In this document: one piece after another, positions 11,101-20,100 of the stretch
Layout of the letters: each line of letters begins with the position of its first letter
Numbering within the stretch: the stretch's first letter is position 1
Assembly: GCA_024364805.1 (NCBI GenBank)
Contig: CM044488.1
Span: 76,508,556 to 76,531,344, forward strand
Origin: Euprymna scolopes
Taxonomy: Eukaryota > Mollusca > Cephalopoda > Sepiida > Sepiolidae
Direction: 5' to 3'
DNA: 22,789 nucleotides
The notes under the pieces: model-generated
What the model was told of the DNA's origin: nothing
What the model saw: only the letters and a program-made list of their open reading frames with translations
Databases searched by the model: none
Program-made: the position numbers and the translations under genes

Positions 11101-14100
11101 GTTTTGTTTTTTTGCAGTTAAAATCGTTAAAGGGCCGTCACACCTCGAGCAGTGAAAAGTGGTGGAAACCTCCAATTCTTGTGAAATTCTAACAATTAGT
11201 TCATATTTTCAGTTGCTTTGGGGTATTTTAGTTTGTTTTTTTTTTGTTTTGTTTTAGAAGCATAATATAGACAACCTCTCATTTGAAAATTCAAATATTT
11301 CAGATTTGCATTAAATTTTATCCATGGTCATTAGGCATCAATTGAACAAGATTTCCCAAATTTTGATTTCTTCTTAAGACTCTTTTGGTTTAATCCTTAT
11401 ATTTTAGACATTTTCTAGAATCGAAATCATTTAATTTATTTTGATCAAATTAGTATAAGGATTCTAGACGTAATCTTGATTTTAATCTTCGTAAGGAGAC
11501 CTAGAAATGGTGCAAAACTTCTGTTCAGCAAATTAATTTTCTATTAAAGTATGTGAATGACAGAACACTGCCAAGGCTTTGGCTGAATATTAATTATACA
11601 TAATTGCTGATTTAATGCATCTGATAAACTATTTCGTAGTAAATAATGAAAGTTAGCATTGAACTTTTGAGGTTACGACATGACTATCATCTCACGCGGA
11701 TATAGATTTATATACAAAATGGGAAAAATATAAAATCTAATAAAAAAAGAACGAAATTTATAATAAAATATATCAGCAAAAAATAATAAAAATATTAACC
11801 TATCTCTCTCTCTCTCTCTATATATATATATNNNNNNNNNNNNNNNNNNNNNNNNNNNNNNNNNNNNNNNNNNNNNNNNNNNNNNNNNNNNNNNNNNNNN
11901 NNNNNNNNNNNNNNNNNNNNNNNNNNNNNNNNNNNNNNNNNNNNNNNNNNNNNNNNNNNNNNNNNNNNNNNNNNNNNNNNNNNNNNNNNNNNNNNNNNNN
12001 NNNNNNNNNNNNNNNNNNNNNNNNNNNNNNNNNNNNNNNNNNNNNNNNNNNNNNNNNNNNNNNNNNNNNNNNNNNNNNNNNNNNNNNNNNNNNNNNNNNN
12101 NNNNNNNNNNNNNNNNNNNNNNNNNNNNNNNNNNNNNNNNNNNNNNNNNNNNNNNNNNNNNNNNNNNNNNNNNNNNNNNNNNNNNNNNNNNNNNNNNNNN
12201 NNNNNNNNNNNNNNNNNNNNNNNNNNNNNNNNNNNNNNNNNNNNNNNNNNNNNNNNNNNNNNNNNNNNNNNNNNNNNNNNNNNNNNNNNNNNNNNNNNNN
12301 NNNNNNNNNNNNNNNNNNNNNNNNNNNNNNNNNNNNNNNNNNNNNNNNNNNNNNNNNNNNNNNNNNNNNNNNNNNNNNNNNNNNNNNNNNNNNNNNNNNN
12401 NNNNNNNNNNNNNNNNNNNNNNNNNNNNNNNNNNNNNNNNNNNNNNNNNNNNNNNNNNNNNNNNNNNNNNNNNNNNNNNNNNNNNNNNNNNNNNNNNNNN
12501 NNNNNNNNNNNNNNNNNNNNNNNNNNNNNNNNNNNNTGTCACAACAGTTTTGATAGGAAATTAACCAAACACTTCTGACAAATCTTTCGCATGCATCCCT
12601 TACAGCATTCCCTTTGCTTTGGCTGAATATTAATTATACATAATTGCTGATTTAACGCATCTGATAAACTATTTCAATATATGAAGCAGGGCTCTACGGA
12701 CAAGTTTATCTTTAGTTGACCTTTCTCAACTAAATATTTTTGTTTATTAGCCAAATAATAAAGTTACTATTCAAACCCATGTGGTTTTTGGAATATGACA
12801 TCTTCATTCCATGACAAGTACGTACATCATAAAGATTTTTCTGTTATTTTTAAATAAGTGTAATTCTAAATATGCACTGGGTTTTATGTTGAGACTTGAA
12901 GGTATAAACATTTGATTTTCTTCAGATGTTTTTTTTTTAAACAGCCTTTGTGAAAAAATAAAATAAAAGTATATTGTTCTATTACACCATTTACTGTTTA
13001 AATAATTTAACTTTAATCGTTTTATTTAAAAAAAATAAATAAAGGTTGAAAAGGTATTTTTTTTTACTCCGTAATGAGCTTTGAAGGATTGTCAGTGAAA
13101 GAAATACAAATCCCCAAAAGATAAGCATTTTCACTTGAAAAAAAATAAATGAATAAAAAAAAATAACTCAAATGCAACTGTAAAGCCCTGTGAAACGTTT
13201 CCTATATCTAACAGATCATTTGACCAATCACAACACTAAATATATCAAACAAATCATTTTATGCTTTTTCATCATGCTTTTTTTTTTCAGTAACTCAGAA
13301 CATTTTACTTTATTACAAGTATACTTACCAGTCTACATTTAAAAAGAAATAAGTGTAAATATCAAATTTTAGTTTAAAAAAATTAATATAGTCAGAAACT
13401 TTATAGCTAAGAGGTTGATTAACGTTAAAATTAATATCCTCAGTTTATTTATAGCTAAAAGATTAGATTATGTTCCTTTCACACAAAATTATTTAAAGAA
13501 AAAGAAGAAAAATTTGCATCATGAAATGAGATATGACAATAACTGACCTTTGTTTCCACAATTTTGTCTCCCCAGAAGTGATGTCAAAGCTGAGAGGATT
13601 GTGAAATTCAGAACCTACAAAGTCAACATTAAAATGATCCCAGAATGGCCCAAAAGGGTTTCCTTCCTTTGCATTGCAATTGGAACCTTCAGATGCCCTT
13701 GACATGTAACAAAAGGCTGGAAAATAAAATTGAAAAAAAAAAAATGAATCCATCATTTTCAAATTTGTAAGCATTCTACAAATGTAACAAAAAAAAAAAA
13801 TAAAATAAATTTAAAAAAAAAAATAGATTCATGAAAATTCTATTGAGTTAAGATATTTTGGATATTCTGTATTTTTTTGTTTCCTAATTGTTTTGATTAA
13901 GAGCACATCAACTTCTTTTCAAGTTATTTAATACATGCCAAATTATTTCTGTAATTAATATATTTAAATATTCCATTTGATTGTCTTATTTTCTTTGGTC
14001 GAGGGTGTGATGTTTTCTGGCAGCCTGAAATCCCACTTTCCAAACTTCAGGATAGTTGCTTACGTTTCATCCAGGCTTCCACCTTAAAATCATATTATTA

Positions 14101-17100
14101 ATTAAGAATTGTTCTTTTCAACATAGATAAATCAAGATCATGAGGAGCTCATCAAGCTTTGATGTATTCAGTCTCACCACCACAGTATGAGAGCTGATAT
14201 GCAGAGTATGAGCAGATGTGATATTGCATATTTATCTCATTATTTATGCCCTTATGTTGAAGATGAGCTAGTAATGACTGGGTGGATATCTAACATTCAC
14301 CTCCATACAACATGCTCCTAACAGCTGCTGGTCTGGTTGTTTTTATTAGTTTTTAAAATAATTAGGCCCGTGAAATTATTTTAATTCAGCTTATGAAGTT
14401 TTTAAGTTATTGGGATGAGGATTGATAATTTGGATTATTCAGACTACTGTTCTCTTTAGTGTTATTTTCACAATATTTTGGTTGATGTAACATCAGACAT
14501 CCAGATATATCTTGTGCAGATTCCCAAGTTCAACAGAAAGCTTCCAGAATTCAACAAGATACACTTGAAGGTCAGAGGTTATATCAACTGAAACGTTATG
14601 AAAATAACACTCAAGGTGAGAACAATAGTCCAAATAATTAAAATAATAGGCCTATGACATGAAATTATCTTAATTAGGTTCATAACATTATGTTATTTTC
14701 ACAGCACAACCATTTTCAGTTTATTTTATGCTAAATTTTATCATTTTGGTAAAAGATTCTAAGCATCAAGTACTTAATATCTTCAAGAAAATATGTATAA
14801 ATTAATTTGTTTTGGTAATTTTGTTTTGCATCATGTCAAACCTTTATGGATTATTTACTTTGGAATCCTGTCATCTATTATATAAATCTCACCTGTCTGT
14901 TTAAATGTATGTATGTATGTATGTATGTATAGCAAAAACTTTCAACAGAGGCGATGGATCCTGACAAGATCGGTATCATTTTGAAGTTGGACGTCTCAGA
15001 CGACAGATATAAAAAAAATTGTCCAAAAAATATTAATTCCTTCACCATTTTGTACAAGGAGGGGTTGATTTATTTTGCCGACATTTTAGCAAATCATCGT
15101 TGAATTGACTTTGGTTCATTTCAATGCTTTTGACTTCCGGTCGTGTCATGGAGTCATCGGCTAAGATGATTTTCTTTCACTTTCTTTTCCGCCTTCGCGT
15201 CAAGGGTTCAAGCCTGCTTACCTGCTTACTAACATTTTTTTTAACACCTATCTTCACCCTGACTGCCTACTGTTGTTTTGATTCCCTCTCAATGCTACTA
15301 CCATTTTTTTTTTTTTAACACCTCTCCACATTCAAGGGTTCAAGCCTGCCTACTACCACCTTTTTTTTTGCCTCAACACACACCTCCAAACACCCGGACA
15401 ACGCTGGGCACCAAGGCTAGTTTTTTTCTAAAGGATTTTATGCATCAAATTCTTAAAATCTTTATCCATTTCGTTTGCTTTTATTTATTCATTATGTATG
15501 TTTGTTATATGGCTTGATACAGTTACAGGTCATACTTCGGACAGATTCTACGAGGGGGTGTTCCAAAAGTAATGCCTCCTATTTTTTCATTCCGCAATGA
15601 ATAGATCAGCGGGGATTGCAAATTGCATTGTTATGATGACTGGACTTATGCATTCATGACCTGAAAGTTTCATCTCTGTTGCAGATATTGATAGTGTAAG
15701 AGATTAAGAAAGCCATCCCTATCATGGATGTGCATCAGAAGCAGAGATGTGTCATTGAATTCCTGGCAAAAATTCATTGAAAATGGTAGTCACCGTCTAG
15801 AAAAATATATTCTGGGCCACAAAATGGTACCACTCCTGTCTTCATTCTTTAGCTAATTTTAAAAAAATAAATAAATAAATAAATAAATAATAAGAGGCTT
15901 TACTTTTGGAACTACTCTTGTATTTAACCAATTGATTATATGTCCTGACAGGTGCTACTATGCTAGGTTAGAATGTACTTAAGAATTATCAAATCAAAAG
16001 GTCGATTTCAGACTCTCCATAGACTCCAAATTAAATGTACAAAATATGCACCATATTTGGTTTAACATTTGTTTTGCATGTTTGCGCAAGCATTGAATGG
16101 CTTTAAGAAATTGACTTACAAATTAACCTATATCTGGTCTATACTTCTTTCTAAAGTCTCTTGTCATGTCTTCATGTTTTGCTTGGCCTTCCCCTGTCAT
16201 CTTAAATATTCAACATGGACTAACTCAAGAATAATAATGATTATAATTATTATCTAAAATGTAGAAAAACAATTTCTAAATAAAAAAAATTATAAAATTA
16301 TTCTTTATACATAAAACAAATAAGATATCAAATGCTTTTACTTACAGATTCTTTGAGATGGCGGCCAGATTTTTGGTGCTAGTTTCTCCATAAATTGTTC
16401 CATTGTTATCACTCTGTGGAATTGTTTCAGAGGTTCAACTTGGAAATAAGTGTCGTAAGAAACCCGTAGCTAAATCAATACGAAAAAAAAATATATACTA
16501 AATATAAATTAGAATAAAGAAAAATAAAAAGATACAAATTTTTATAGAAAAAAAATTTACAGTAAGATTGTAGGCTTGAAATATTATTAAGTAGAATAGA
16601 AAAGTACAAATAAAAAAATTAGCTTAATATGCAAAGAAATTAGTAAGTGAAGATAATGACAGTGCGGGGTGTTTGTGCAACGTATGGATCACTGTAAGGG
16701 CCAAAATTAGTTGTTTTTTTTTTTCGAATTAACATTTTATATATGAATGGTTACGTAATAGTTTGGAAAAATTTAATTATGATCTGTCTGTTAAAAGTCA
16801 TAAAAGTATAATGTAATAAAAATATAATGGAGCCATATTAGTTTAATGAAAATTTAATGAAAAGTTTGATCTTTGTTAATTGCAGATCTGTTCTTCCATA
16901 AATATTAGAGAAAGTGTTGAGGAATCATGATGCTATGAAATATTGTTTAATGAAATCTTGATTATGTAGATTATTTATGTTTTGTTTTAGATTAATGCAA
17001 GAAATAAGTAAGTATGAATAGTGACTTTAATATAATGTCCATACATGTAGTGATGATGTAATAATTGTAAAGTTTGTGATAAGTTTGTTTATAACAAATT

Positions 17101-20100
17101 ATGTTTGCAATACGTCAAAGAAGCAGTCCTATAAAAACAATTATATCAGTTAATAAAGTTATTGCAGTGTACTTGTGAGAGTTAAAGCACTTAAGAGACG
17201 TTTTTTAGCAGAATAAATGTAATTTGCATACTGGAAAGAATTTTAGTAGTTTTGTGATAAACAGTGTAAGGAATGTAGTATGTGCTGATTGTGAAAGATT
17301 TCTTCAGAAATTGTTAGTTTATTTTCCTATTAGCACTGTTAGAGACAGCATAAAAAAATAAGATTATTTTATTATAGAAGATAGACAAATACATACAAAC
17401 GAAAAAAAATAAAAATCTAATTTATAAAACTCATTATGTCTGTCTGTGTGTCACCATATTTTCATACTATCTCTTCCGAAACTAAAAGTCACACAGCGAG
17501 GGGCATTAGATGATTGGATTTTTTTATGGATCATTCTCTTATAGGTCTTCAGCTGGTTAGTTTTTAAGGGTTCAAAAAGGGGTCAAAATTGAAAAAATAG
17601 TTATACATTTTGTACATTCATCTTAGTTTATTTTTAATCAGTTTGTATGCGTATCACGTTGGTACAGTGGTAATGTCACTAGCTTTGAATTTTACAGTTT
17701 TGCTAATGGTTTCGATTCTAGCTGATTGCACTCAAGTACTTTTTTAATGAAATCATGACTATAATAATATATACAAAATCTGGACAAATTAAAATATCAT
17801 ATTTAAGCGCATCTTATGACCGCTAGTTTAAAAATAAAAATGTACCCAAAAAATTTCAAATGTGCAATCCATATAAAAAAAACAACTAGTGATTATTTAT
17901 AGTAATGAAACATGGTAATTAAAAACAAAATAGCAGGGAATCTTATGAATATAATTATTGGTTGAAAGTATTAATGTACACCAAAACTTATGGAAAAAAA
18001 CAAGTAGAATTTTAGCAATAAATAAAATTCATTTCTTACTCATATTTCTGAGTATGTGTTGAAACGATGCTATTTAAGCAAGTTTTATTTTTTTATTAAA
18101 ATTCTTTAATAATTTGGAGTCATTTTTAGTGTACATAAATATTAGGTTGGCCAAAAAATTTGTTCATTTTTTTTTTTTCATAATGTAATTTTTCCAACTT
18201 ACTAAAGATTATTTTATATTTTTATTCTTCGAATCCTGTATTTGGTGTAGAGAGTATATTGACATTAGTGTGTAATAAGCCTCAGAACAGAGAAGTTTTC
18301 ATATTTTTGCTTGTATTTCAAGCTTTGAAATGGAAAATCAAACATTACCATTGCTGTTTTACTAAAAAAATGCCATGTGTATAAGGAGAATGTTGTTACG
18401 AAATGAGTACCAGAAATGGTTTGATTGATTTCAAAAAGAAAATTTTTCAGCAAGAGATGCTTCTCACTTTAACTAACCAAAAATGATCAACAGGGACCAT
18501 GTAAAAGCTACAGTTGAACAAGATCGTTGTTTGACAAATTGCAAACATTCAAGATTTCCAATCTAATGTGGAAAATGAATTGCATTAATATCCACTTAAA
18601 AACCCAAATATACTTTTGCTTTTTATATAAGTATATCATAGTTTTCTAGTTATTTTATCTTGAACTACCTGAATTGAGTAGTAGAAATGGCCTTGCCTTA
18701 TCCCCATCATAGTTGCTTAGTGGGTAGTTTTAAAATAAAGGAAATGTCAAAATCATAGGTTACTAGTAAGGATTGAACACAAAACATAGGAAAAACAGAA
18801 TGATTGGCAATTGCCCCGAAATAAGCAAATCCATCTTAAGAAAAAAAAGGTGAACCTTTGAGTAATCTGTATTCTCATTAGTTTAAAATATCTTCATTAA
18901 TTCTTTTTATGTCTGAAACTAACTTGGGAACGAAGCAAAGAAAGTTAAAAGTTCGAGAAAATGTTTAATGTGATTAAGAGATGTATTATTTTTTACCAAA
19001 ACAATGAGTATTATTTTCATATTAATTTGGTGAAATTGAGTTTTAACGATTCTGTTGACATCAAAGTGTAAGCAATGCCATGATCTAGTTTCAATCTTTT
19101 TCAAAATGTTACAATTCTAATTCAATGCAATTCTTTGAAAACATGCAAGAGCTCAACATTTAAAGACTTCTACTTTCTGCACCAAGTGATCTCCCTTGCG
19201 ACAATAAGTTTAGTTAAATTCATAAAATTATTAAGTCAACTGCTTTTTTTTATTTCTGTAAAAATGTTATCATTTCTGTTCTGAACATTTTTTTTATGGC
19301 AACATACACATTTATCTATTTAGTTTAATTTTTGAATATTTTTTTTTTAATAAGAAAAAAATGCTTCAATTTTTGTTCAGAAAAAGTTTTCTATTCAATT
19401 TAAATCAAACTATTTCTCTATATAATTATAATCCTCATACAAAATATATATTTTTTCTTTTACTAAAATATAAAGTTATCAATTATGGTACTAGATATAA
19501 AATATATTTCAAACATAAAAAAAAAAGTAAAAATAATTCTGGCATTTTTGGTGTAAGAAAATATTCAACCAAAATTCTCTTCTGCCACACTTAGATAAGC
19601 AATGTACAATTCATCAATATCTTTTTTTTTTCATTAAATCTTTTATACAAAGTTGTCCCCCTGACAACTCATATTTTCAACTCTCACACATTAAATAGAT
19701 CTCCGGATTTATTTTCAGATATATAAACATATTTTTTAAAGATCCCAAACGTCCATGCTTTTTTAGTAGGAATGTTCCATATATCTATCATATGCTGAAA
19801 TGCTCTCAAAAAAACTCATCCAATCACCTCACTGAATTGGCAAAAGGAAAGACATTTGGCTTATAAAAATCTTACCGCAATCAAAAAAAATAACCTCCAA
19901 AGAAACATGACCAGAGATGAGATTCAAAGCTAATTTCTAAAAACCATTCAACATATGCGAGCATATAAATGCACATGTAGTAGCTATACAACGAGTTTAT
20001 TTCTTCTGTATGTACACACAAAATCTTCCGGTGTAGTTGTAGTTTGGTTGGCTTAAACAGGCAAGTTAAAACTTGTGTAGGAAAATACACTGCAATTCAA

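Noticed and set aside
11673-12542. 289-codon open frame on the minus strand
   Set aside because: It consists almost entirely of unknown bases from the assembly gap read as sense codons, with microsatellite at its end.
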